64,000 nt of DNA from Atribacter laminatus (GTDB taxonomy: Bacteria; Atribacterota; Atribacteria; Atribacterales; Atribacteraceae), in assembly GCF_015775515.1 (NCBI RefSeq), contig NZ_CP065383.1, positions 1,240,001 to 1,304,000 on the forward strand, written 5' to 3'. The notes beneath the pieces were generated by a model. That model had not been told where the DNA came from, made no database searches, and was given only the letters and a program-made list of their open reading frames with translations. Both the position numbers and the translations under genes were made by a program. This document shows, in pieces, positions 27,376-35,435 of this stretch (position 1 is the stretch's first letter; the number at the start of each line of letters is the position of its first letter).

Positions 27376-27972
27376 ACTCTTATCCTCACCTTCTCCTATT
27401 AAGGGAGAAAGAGCCCTGAATCGTCATTGCGAGGAACGCATTGACGTGGCAATCTCATGAGTTCAATCTTTTTTATTCCTCTCTTTATATAAATGAAGTT
27501 TGAGAAGGATTCGATTTTTTTCAGTTCTTTCAAATCCCCCATACCCCCTTTTCTAAAGGGGGAAGTTGATTTCTGGATGAGAAATCTTATCCTCATTTGG
27601 TACTACAAAGCAGCATGAATGTTTATCCTGAAAATATCATCAAATGAATTCTTTAATCGGTCATCCTGAGCCCTCGCTTTTCGAGGGCGTGAGGATCTCA
27701 TCTTGTAATTTTTTCTTTTATCCTTTCATTTTTTTTCATTCGCCCCCTCAGCCTTTATCGTGCCCGATTCATGTAGCGACATGCCATGGCATGTCGAATC
27801 CATGCCTCACCCTCATCCTTACCTTCTCCCATCAAGGGAGAAGAAACTCTGACTCGTCATTGCGAGGAACGAAGTGACGTGGCAATCTCTTGACTTTAAT
27901 CTTTTTTATTCCTCTCTCTTTAAATAAAGGGAGAAGGTTCGGGATTCGATTTTTTATCTAGTTCTTTCAAAT
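27376..27972. repeat. Composite repeat block (right arm, inverted relative to 22.5-23.3 kb)
   Basis: 27621-27972 is the reverse complement of 22967-23319 with few changes: the 77-residue frames they enclose (27644-27877 plus, 23063-23296 minus) differ by one residue. 27376-27620 is a second, more diverged unit in the same orientation. The pair therefore mirrors the tandem structure on the left side. Contains the 20-bp palindrome at 27777-27796. Confidence 0.9.
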
Positions 27973-28449
27973 CCCCCATACCCCCTTTTCTAAAGGGGGA
28001 AACTTTTTTCATGAGTTTTTCGCCACCAAAGTTCATCAATTCTTAATTTTTTTATTCGACTCACGACTCACTGTTTTTAGGAATGAGATTGCCATGTCGT
28101 TTAACCAAAAAACGGTTGACCTCCTTGCAATGACGGAACTGTAAAAATTCAAACCCACTTGAATCATCCCTTAATGGGGGAATAAATTCAACAATCCCCC
28201 TCCTCGAAGGCTCGGTGGTTGCGATTGCTTATTAAAAAATTATCCTTTATCATGGCGGCAATGAACATGATTTGGTATGAAATACATTATAATAATAAGA
28301 AATGAAGTTATTAATTCTAAATAATTATAGTATTTTCTCCTTTCATTAATTTGAATAATGTAAATTTAGCCTTATTAATGTCAGGCATGGTAGATTGAGT
28401 GTATTCAATTTTCGAGATTTTTATACTCTTGATTTTTTTATCTTAAATA
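27973..28449. other. Intergenic region upstream of the gluconate operon
   Basis: No gene. It starts with a CCCCCTTTTCTAAAGGGGG-type hairpin (about 27980-28000) and has a variant GATTGCCATGTCG...TTGCAATGACGG module at about 28088-28136. The remainder is AT-rich sequence that should contain the operon promoter, which I could not fix. Confidence 0.5.
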
Positions 28450-28494
28450 GTGGTTCCAGTTGATGGGGGTTTCATGCTTATTCAGGAGTCTAAG

Positions 28495-29976
28495 ATGATC
28501 AATTCTCAGGAATTAATACTCACCATTGATATAGGGACTTCTTCCTGCAAGGTTTGTCTTTTTGATTTATCTGGTGCTATTCGGGCTACCGCAAAAAGCG
28601 AGTATCCGACTTTATCTCCGCAGCCTTCCTTTGCTGAGCAAGACGTATCAGCTATTTATTCAGGCATTGTTCAGTCGGTGAAAGCAGTATTGTCCAAGCG
28701 TTCTCCTTCTCGAGTCATCGCCCTGGCTTGTGATACCATGCTTCATAGTACTTTGCTTCTCGATGAAGAAGGGGAACCTCTCTACCCTCTTTTAAACTGG
28801 ATGGATACTCGCTGTCAAGAAGAGTTGAAATTTCTCAATCAAGAATACCAAGAAAAGCGGTTCTACTTTCGCAACGGTGTTCCTCTTCATACCATTTACA
28901 CCCTTCCCCGTCTTATCTGGTTTCGAAAACACTATCCATCTTTACTACAGTCGGCTTGGAAAATAACTACTATTAAAGATTGGTTTTTAGGGAAAATCAC
29001 CGGGGAGTGGTTTTGTGATTATTCTACTGCTTCGGGAACCGGCCTTCTCAATCTTACCGGTAAATGTTGGGATAAGGAGATTCTCTCCAGCGCTCAGGTT
29101 TCTTTAAACCAATTCCTACCCCTTTGCGAACCGGATCATCGCCTTCCATTGCAGGTCAGTCCTTTTACCCATGATACCGGTCTTCTCCCGGGTATTCCAG
29201 TCATTTGGGGAGGAGGAGATGGTCCTTTTGCCAACTTAGGAGAGGGGATGTTTCATCAGCGAGAGATGGTGATTACGGTTGGTTCTTCAGGAGCAGTCCG
29301 AATGTGTGACCATCAACCGGTTTTTGATCCCAACCAACGAAGCTGGTGCTATTATCTTGCTGATGATATCTGGGTAGGGGGAGGAGCAATTAATAATGGC
29401 GGGATTGTCTATTCATGGATGAATGATCTTTTAAACGATGATGCTCAATGGGAGATTGATCCCCAGCGTCCTCGACCTTTATTTCTTCCCTTTTTAACTG
29501 GCGAACGAAGCCCGAACTGGAACGCCCAAGCCCGTGGGATCCTTTTTGGCCTTTCATATTTCCATACTAAAGAGGCTTTAATGCAATCAGCTTATGAGGG
29601 AATTGCTTTCCGTATTCGTTCGATTTACGAGCTTTTAAAAGATATCATTGGAGATCCCTGGCAAGTTGTTGTCAATGGTGGCTTTGGTATATCTCCGAAG
29701 GGAAGTCGTATTCTCTCCCATGTTTTAGGAATTCCTTTACAACTGAGCGAATTTCCTTCAGCACCTTGCCGGGGAGCATTTTTTTTGGCAATAAAAGCTT
29801 TAGGGCAGATTAAGCGTTTAGATGAAGTTTCTCAAAACCATTTGAACCAGCTAAATATTCTTCAACCGAACCCTGACTATAATGTTTTATATGATCAACT
29901 CTACCGATTTTATGAGAAAGTGTACCAAGCCAATCGGGGACTCTTTCAAGAATTTAGTGAATTTCATTTGGCATGA
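28495..29976 (+). CDS. Gluconate kinase, FGGY family
   Basis: Phosphorylates D-gluconate (or a related sugar acid or ketose) to the 6-phosphate. The N-terminal actin-like fold has LTIDIGTSSCKVCLFD (phosphate 1). Next come ALACDTMLHSTLLLDEEGEP and LNWMDTRCQ, a pattern I associate with FGGY gluconokinases rather than xylulokinases. DYSTASGTGLLNL and the C-terminal VVNGGFGISPKGSRILSHVLG (adenosine site) complete the fold. I prefer the ATG at 28495 (about 493 residues): GGAG lies 6-7 bp upstream, while a GTG 45 bp earlier has none. The next gene encodes 6-phosphogluconate dehydrogenase, which supports gluconate as the substrate. Confidence 0.85.
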   Translation: MINSQELILTIDIGTSSCKVCLFDLSGAIRATAKSEYPTLSPQPSFAEQDVSAIYSGIVQSVKAVLSKRSPSRVIALACDTMLHSTLLLDEEGEPLYPLLNWMDTRCQEELKFLNQEYQEKRFYFRNGVPLHTIYTLPRLIWFRKHYPSLLQSAWKITTIKDWFLGKITGEWFCDYSTASGTGLLNLTGKCWDKEILSSAQVSLNQFLPLCEPDHRLPLQVSPFTHDTGLLPGIPVIWGGGDGPFANLGEGMFHQREMVITVGSSGAVRMCDHQPVFDPNQRSWCYYLADDIWVGGGAINNGGIVYSWMNDLLNDDAQWEIDPQRPRPLFLPFLTGERSPNWNAQARGILFGLSYFHTKEALMQSAYEGIAFRIRSIYELLKDIIGDPWQVVVNGGFGISPKGSRILSHVLGIPLQLSEFPSAPCRGAFFLAIKALGQIKRLDEVSQNHLNQLNILQPNPDYNVLYDQLYRFYEKVYQANRGLFQEFSEFHLA

Positions 29977-30023
29977 TTAAAAAAAAGAGATAAGTACTTT
30001 CCTTGAAAGGAGAGGAAAAATGA

Positions 30024-31445
30024 ATGCCTGAAAAAAATGACCTGGCTTTGATCGGATTAGCAGTGATGGGTCAAAACCTAGCTCTTAATATTGCTAGACA
30101 CGGATATGCTTTAGCTGTTTATAACCGAACCTCGTCAAAAACTCATGATTTATTGGCCAGAAAATCTCCCAATGATAAGATCTTTCCTGCTTTTGATCTT
30201 ACCGAGCTGGTCGGTTCTTTAATAAAACCCCGTAAAATCCTGTTGATGGTGAAAGCCGGTCAACCGGTTGATGAGTTTCTCCTCCAACTTTATCCTCTTC
30301 TCGAAGCAGGAGATGTGATCATCGATGGAGGAAATTCGCACTTCCTGGATACCGAACGTCGGGAGCAGGAAGCCGAAAATCGTGGATTCTATTACTTAGG
30401 AACTGGAATTAGCGGAGGAGAAGAGGGTGCCTTGCAGGGCCCTTCGATTATGCCCGGGGGTCATCAGGCTGGATATGAACTGATTCAGGAAATCTTGCTG
30501 AAAGCAGCAGCTCAAACCGAAGATGGGCCTTGTTGTGTTTACTTGGGTCCGGGTGGAGCTGGCCACTTTGTAAAAATGGTTCACAATGGCATTGAATATG
30601 CCCTCATGGAGCTCATCGCTGAAGCTTACGATATCATGCGCACACTTTTCAAAATGGACCCTCCAGCTATAGCTGAAGTCTTCAAACAATGGAACCAACG
30701 AGAGAACTTGAATTCTTTTCTGCTTGAAATTTCAATAAAAGTCTTACATTATCGAGATCCGGAAACTGGTTTTTATCTCATCGATTTGATCGATGATCGA
30801 GCTGAACAAAAAGGAACCGGGAAATGGACTTCTCAAATCGCCCTGGATTTTGGTGTTCCTATTCCAACTATCAATCAAGCGGTGGTCGCTCGGGTTCTCT
30901 CAGCTCGAAAAGCGAACCGTCTCAAACTATCGGCAAAAATTCGCTCGAAAGCTTCTCTTTCCTTTTCTCATCAAGAAACCCAGCAGTCCCTTATTGCTTT
31001 AGCCGATGGATTATATCTGGCCAATCTCATGGCATTTAATGAGGGGATGCACATGCTTTTCGTTGCCTCTCAGGAAAAAGGTTGGAACCTTCCGCTGGCT
31101 GATATTGCCCGAATCTGGAAAGGAGGCTGTATTCTTCGGACCCGACTTTTAAACAGAATTCAGCTGGCTTTTCAAGACCCTAACTTAGAAATGCTTATTG
31201 AATCTCCAGAGTTTATTCCTGATCTCCAGAAAAAGCTTTCTTCGCTTTGTCAAGTTGCTAAAATTGGTGTGGAAAACCACCTTCCTCTTCCTTCTTTCCA
31301 AGGAGCATTGGCTTCACTCGAGGCCTGGTCTTCGTCATCGCTTCCAACCAACCTCATTCAAGCCCAACGAGATTTCTTTGGCGCTCATACCTATCGACGA
31401 ATTGACCGGGAAGGGATCTTTCATACCCAATGGGAGGATAAATAA
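30024..31445 (+). CDS. gnd: 6-phosphogluconate dehydrogenase (decarboxylating)
   Basis: Oxidises 6-phosphogluconate to ribulose 5-phosphate and CO2 with NAD(P)+. The Rossmann start is LALIGLAVMGQNLALNIARHGY, with VYNRT after strand 2 where NADP enzymes carry NRT. The active-site region has DGGNSHFLDTERR, GTGISGGEEGALQGPSIMPGG and FVKMVHNGIEYALMELIAEAYD, with the catalytic Lys and Asn. The length of 473 residues matches the long dimeric form. AAAGGAGAGG lies upstream. It sits 47 bp after the gluconate kinase and runs directly into the LarA-like gene, so a gluconate shunt is a coherent reading. Confidence 0.95.
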   Translation: MPEKNDLALIGLAVMGQNLALNIARHGYALAVYNRTSSKTHDLLARKSPNDKIFPAFDLTELVGSLIKPRKILLMVKAGQPVDEFLLQLYPLLEAGDVIIDGGNSHFLDTERREQEAENRGFYYLGTGISGGEEGALQGPSIMPGGHQAGYELIQEILLKAAAQTEDGPCCVYLGPGGAGHFVKMVHNGIEYALMELIAEAYDIMRTLFKMDPPAIAEVFKQWNQRENLNSFLLEISIKVLHYRDPETGFYLIDLIDDRAEQKGTGKWTSQIALDFGVPIPTINQAVVARVLSARKANRLKLSAKIRSKASLSFSHQETQQSLIALADGLYLANLMAFNEGMHMLFVASQEKGWNLPLADIARIWKGGCILRTRLLNRIQLAFQDPNLEMLIESPEFIPDLQKKLSSLCQVAKIGVENHLPLPSFQGALASLEAWSSSSLPTNLIQAQRDFFGAHTYRRIDREGIFHTQWEDK

Positions 31446-31447
31446 TT

Positions 31448-32746
31448 ATGATGAATGAGTTAGATGGCCCAGCCATCGGTCTTTCTGATTCAGAATTAAA
31501 GCAATTAATTTTTCGAGAGCTGGAAAAATATTCTTTTGAGGGAAAAAGGATTTTAGTTATTGTTCCCGATAACACTCGAACTATTCCTCTTCAGTTATTT
31601 TTCTCCTCTTTTCAAAATGCGCTTTTAAAACGGGTAAAAAAATTAGACTTTCTGATTGCTTTGGGAACTCACCCAGCCATGACGTCAGAACAAATACGTG
31701 GACATTTTGGAGTTACTCCATCCCAAGCAAAAGCATCTGGAATCAATATTTTTAATCATCAATGGGATGAACCCAGTCAGTTGAAACTTATTGGAACATT
31801 AGCTGAAGAGCAGGTGAAAAAAATAACCGGGGGTCTTCTATCGGAATCGATTCCTGTTGCGATCAACAAGAAAATTTTCGAGTATGATGAATTAATCATC
31901 CTGGGTCCAGTTTTTCCTCATGAAGTTGTTGGTTTTTCAGGGAGTTATAAGTATTTATTTCCAGGCATTTCAGGACCAGAAATTATCCATGCTTTTCATT
32001 GGTTGTCGGCTCTTATTACCAACCCAAAGACCATCGGTCATCGAGATACTCCACCTCGACAGGTTATCAACCAAGCAGCTCAATTGGTAGCCATACCAAT
32101 GACAGCTTTTTGTGTTGTTATGAAAGGGAAAGTTCCTTTTGGCCTCTTTACTGGAGATCCTGTTGAATCCTGGCAGCAGGCGGTTGGTTTATCAGCTCAG
32201 GTGAATGTAGTTTACAAGCCAAAGCCCTTCCCAAAGGTGATTTCGATTGCTCCGGCTATGTATTCCGAGCTTTGGGTGGGTGGAAAATGTATGTATAAAC
32301 TGGAACCGGTAGTTGATGATGGCGGCGAAATTATCATTTATGCTCCCCATCTTAAGGATGTTTCGATAACTCATGGGAAATACCTAATGGAAATTGGTTA
32401 TCATACTCGAGATTATTTTCTTGCCAATTGGGAGAAATGTCAGCATGTTCCCAAAGGTATTGTAGCTCATTCAACCCAGGTGAAGGGAATTGGTACTTAC
32501 AAGAATGGCAAAGAGTATCCACGAATTCAAGTAACCTTGGCTACTGGTCTTCCCCGCGAACTTTGTGAGTCAATCAATCTTGGCTATCTTGATTATCGTT
32601 CACTTAATCCCGATGACTACCTGGGGAAAGAAGAGGAAGGAATATTGGTGGTTCCCAATGCAGGAGAAACGCTTTATCGCCTTCAAGACGGAACTACTCC
32701 TGATATTGACCGCTTGCAAAGAGGTGAAAGGTCTTTTGGGAAATAA
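31448..32746 (+). CDS. LarA-family nickel-pincer racemase/epimerase homologue (possible D-gluconate 2-epimerase)
   Basis: A 432-residue protein of the lactate racemase LarA (DUF2088) family, which inverts an alpha-hydroxy acid carbon by hydride transfer through a tethered nickel-pincer nucleotide. Cofactor-binding positions appear conserved: His in LIALGTHPAM, the His/Lys pair in GPVFPHEVVGFSG and YKYLFPGISG (Lys for the covalent tether), and His in IHAFHWL. VPDNTRTIP opens the N-terminal domain. It begins 2 bp after the gnd stop, with GGGAGG upstream. Family members are known that epimerise D-gluconate at C2 (GntE); the operon with gluconate kinase and Gnd makes that the best guess, lactate or malate being alternatives. 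LarB, LarC and LarE are not in the window. Confidence 0.8.
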   Translation: MMNELDGPAIGLSDSELKQLIFRELEKYSFEGKRILVIVPDNTRTIPLQLFFSSFQNALLKRVKKLDFLIALGTHPAMTSEQIRGHFGVTPSQAKASGINIFNHQWDEPSQLKLIGTLAEEQVKKITGGLLSESIPVAINKKIFEYDELIILGPVFPHEVVGFSGSYKYLFPGISGPEIIHAFHWLSALITNPKTIGHRDTPPRQVINQAAQLVAIPMTAFCVVMKGKVPFGLFTGDPVESWQQAVGLSAQVNVVYKPKPFPKVISIAPAMYSELWVGGKCMYKLEPVVDDGGEIIIYAPHLKDVSITHGKYLMEIGYHTRDYFLANWEKCQHVPKGIVAHSTQVKGIGTYKNGKEYPRIQVTLATGLPRELCESINLGYLDYRSLNPDDYLGKEEEGILVVPNAGETLYRLQDGTTPDIDRLQRGERSFGK

Positions 32747-32799
32747 GCTAAAATTCAATAGCAGAGGCAAATAACACCTTTCTCTTTATAGGTGGAAAA

Positions 32800-33306
32800 T
32801 GTTTTAAGATAGAGATCCATAGCTCTTGGCAATTCCAAATGAGGATGAAGATGAGTTGCCCCCTCACCCTGACCCTCTCCCACGAAGGGGCGAGGGAAAA
32901 AAGAGCAAAAGAATTCATATATCCTTCTCCCTTGATGGGAGAAGGCGAGGATGAGGGCGAAAGCCCAGAATGAGATCCTGGTAAGTTGCTTTAAAAGAAT
33001 TACCTTAAAAAATGTTCTGTTATTTTCAGGATCGACCCTCATGCTGCTTTTGCAGCACCAGTTGATGGTGAAAATACTTACCCAGGAATCGTTTCCCCCT
33101 TTAGCAAAGGGGGTGAGGGGGATTTGAGTTTTTTCCTGCTCGGTCATTGCGAGGAGCGTTTTATGCGACGTGGCAATCTCATCTTTTAAAGTATTTGAGA
33201 TCCTCACGCCCTCACAAAGCGAGGGCTCAGGATGACCGATTAAAGGCACACCCCCCTTTATCCCCCCTCAATGGGGGAATTTATAAGATGGTATTTTCAG
33301 GATAGA
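32800..33306. repeat. Composite hairpin-repeat block (upstream flank of pfkB)
   Basis: No gene. The order is: CCCTCTCCCACGAAGGGGCGAGGG, CCTTCTCCCTTGATGGGAGAAGG (about 32923-32945), TTTTCAGGATCGACC, TGCTGCTTTTGCAGCA, CCCCCTTTAGCAAAGGGGG, GTCATTGCGAGG...GACGTGGCAATC, CGCCCTCACAAAGCGAGGG, and CCCCCCTCAATGGGGG...TTTTCAGGATAGA. The same series recurs in the same orientation at 34425-35006 beyond pfkB. The minus-strand frame 32755-33249 across it is not a gene. Confidence 0.85.
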
Positions 33307-33375
33307 TGCTAAAAAGAAAAAAACACCGATTTATAATATTTAATTTTTAATTGAAAATAGAAAAGATGATGAAAA

Positions 33376-33392
33376 ATGATAAAATTTATCAT
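33376..33392. promoter_or_regulatory. 17-bp palindrome upstream of pfkB
   Basis: ATGATAAAATTTATCAT has perfect 8-bp arms around a single central A, about 90 bp before the pfkB start and just outside the repeat block. It could be a regulator site; AT-rich chance palindromes are also possible. Confidence 0.3.
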
Positions 33393-33482
33393 ATAGATTG
33401 TTTAGTGAACGGAGTTGATTCCTATTAAGTAGGTATATATTGATAATTGATAATAATTACAAACAAAGAGAAGGATATATCC

Positions 33483-34421
33483 ATGGAAATCATTATTTCG
33501 GTAGCGATGAATCCGGCGGTAGACAAGAGTTCAAGCGTAGAACACGTCATTCCTGAACACAAACTCTATTGTAAGGCTCCCCATTTTGAACCAGGAGGAG
33601 GGGGAGTCAATGTATCCCGTGCAATAAAAAAATTGGGGGGAGAATCACTGCTCTTTTATCCCTCAGGAGGACTGACGGGAAAGATGTTGGAAAACCTTTT
33701 ACTGCAAGAGAACATAAACCACTATCCAATTCCCATCGAAGGTGTGATGAGAGAAAACCTCATCGTGTTGGAAGAAAGTACCGGGCAACAATTCCGATTT
33801 GGAATGCCAGGACCGTTTATGAGTAAGCAGGAATGGGAGAGATGTCTCAATGAGCTGTTTGATTTCAAACCAAAACCGAACTATCTCGTGATCAGTGGAA
33901 GCCTTCCACCAGGTGTTCCATCAGACTTTTATGCACGAGTTGCCAAGAAGGGGAAAGAGAGCGGAATAAAAGTGATCATTGATGCCTCTGGGGAAGCTCT
34001 GAAGCTTGCCCTCCAAGTAGGTGTTTATCTGGTTAAGCCTAACATCCGTGAATTTAAAGAGCTCTTGGGTTCGGATGTTCAGGAAGAGTCACAAATTGAG
34101 TTTGAAGCGACGAAGATGATCGAAAGCGGTTGGTGTGAAGTCTTGGTTATTTCCTTAGGTGCAGCAGGGGCTTTGATGGTATCAAGAAATACCGTTGAGT
34201 ATATTAGACCACCAACGGTTCAAGTCGTCAGTAAGGTTGGAGCTGGAGATAGTATGGTTGCCGGTATCGTTCTCAGTTTATTCCGTGGAAATACCTTGCG
34301 AAATTCAATTCTTTTTGGAATAGCAGCGGGGTCTGCAGCGGTAATGACTCCGGGTACGGAGCTTTGCCGAAGAGAAGATACTGAACGATTGTATGAAAAA
34401 CTACTTTCTTCTACCAAGTAA
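33483..34421 (+). CDS. pfkB: 6-phosphofructokinase II (PfkB type)
   Basis: ATP-dependent sugar-phosphate kinase of the ribokinase/PfkB fold, most like E. coli Pfk-2, phosphorylating fructose 6-phosphate (or tagatose 6-phosphate). Visible: FEPGGGGVNVSRAI (substrate glycines), YLVISGSLPPGVP, DASGEALKLAL, LVKPNIREFKELLG, and VGAGDSMVAGIVL with the catalytic Asp. The tail GTELCRREDTERLYEKL resembles the Pfk-2 C-terminus. I take the ATG at 33483 (about 313 residues) with GAGAAGG upstream; a TTG further upstream would add 12 unlikely residues. It is isolated between two long direct-repeat blocks. 1-phosphofructokinase is the main alternative. Confidence 0.88.
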   Translation: MEIIISVAMNPAVDKSSSVEHVIPEHKLYCKAPHFEPGGGGVNVSRAIKKLGGESLLFYPSGGLTGKMLENLLLQENINHYPIPIEGVMRENLIVLEESTGQQFRFGMPGPFMSKQEWERCLNELFDFKPKPNYLVISGSLPPGVPSDFYARVAKKGKESGIKVIIDASGEALKLALQVGVYLVKPNIREFKELLGSDVQEESQIEFEATKMIESGWCEVLVISLGAAGALMVSRNTVEYIRPPTVQVVSKVGAGDSMVAGIVLSLFRGNTLRNSILFGIAAGSAAVMTPGTELCRREDTERLYEKLLSSTK

Positions 34422-34424
34422 TGT

Positions 34425-35400
34425 TTAGATAGACCCTCATGCTGCTTTCGCAGCACCAGATGAGGATGAAAATAAGTTGCCCCCTCACCCTGACCCTCTC
34501 CCACGAAGGGGCGAGGGAAAAAAGAGCAAAAGAATTCATATATCCTTCTCCCTTGATGGGAGAAGGTGAGAATGAGGGTGAAAGCCCAGAATGAAATTTT
34601 GGTTAGTTGCTCTAAAAGAATTACCTTAAAAAACGTTTCGGTATTTTCAGGATAGACCCTCATGCTGCTTTCGCAGCACCAGATGAGGATGAAAATACTT
34701 ACCCAGGAATCGCTTCCCCCTTTAGCAAAGGGGGTTAGGGGGATTTGAGTTTTTTCCTGTTCCGTCATTGCGAGGAGCGCAGCGACGTGGCAATCTCTGC
34801 CATCCACTTAGTCATTATGAGGAGTCCGGTGTTTTTGCCGGACGACGTGAGAATCTCATCCTTTAAAGTATTTATGAAGAAAAAACTTAAAAGATGAGAT
34901 CCTCACGCCCTCAAAAAGCGAGGGCTCAGGATGACCGATTAAAGGCACACCCCCCTTTATCCCCCCTCAATGGGGGAATTTATAAGATGGTATTTTCAGG
35001 ATAGACCTTCATGCTGCTTTCGCAGCACCAGATGAATATGAAAATAAGTTGCCCCCTCACCCTGGCCCTCTCCCACCGAGGGGCGAGGGAAAAAAGAACA
35101 AAAGAATTCAGAGTTCCTTCTTCCTTGATGGGAGAAGGTGAGGATGAGGGTGAAAACCAAGAATGAGATTAAGGTTGGTTGCTTTGAAAGAATTACCTAA
35201 AAACGTTTCGATATTTTCAGGATAGAAAATAATAAAGATTGAGCATGAGAGATTGCCACGTCACTTCGTTCCTCGCAATGACGATTTAGAGTTCCTTCTC
35301 CCTTGATGGGAGAAGGTGAGGATGAGGGTGAAAGTTCAGAATGAAATTTTGGTTAGTTGCTCTAAAAGAATTACCTTAAAAAACGTTTCTGTATTTTCAG
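34425..35400. repeat. Composite hairpin-repeat block (downstream flank of pfkB, about 2.5 rounds)
   Basis: No gene in nearly 1 kb. The first round (34428-35006) repeats the block at 32.8-33.3 kb in direct orientation, with an extra GTCCGGTGTTTTTGCCGGAC hairpin. It is followed by two shorter rounds, each with CCTTCTCCC/TTCCTTGATGGGAGAAGG and an ATTTTCAGGATAGA end. 34713-35005 is the inverted partner of 7800-8091. The last round stops at TATTTTCAG, 36 bp before the ATPase start. The minus-strand frame 34220-34807 is not a gene. Confidence 0.88.
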
Positions 35401-35435
35401 ATTATAATAAAAAAAATTGGAATAAGGGGAGTTTT

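Noticed and set aside
32755-33249. 164-residue minus-strand open frame
   Set aside because: It lies entirely in a composite repeat block and its translation shares long strings ([21 protein letters not shown]) with the frame at 34220-34807. It is translated repeat, with no ribosome site.
34220-34807. 195-residue minus-strand open frame
   Set aside because: It runs from the repeat block antisense into pfkB; the similarity to the 33-kb frame is due only to the shared repeat.
35316-35435. N-terminal 40-residue extension of the P-type ATPase
   Set aside because: These codons come from the repeat block; AAGGGGAG before ATG 35436 and the usual family N-terminus fix the later start.
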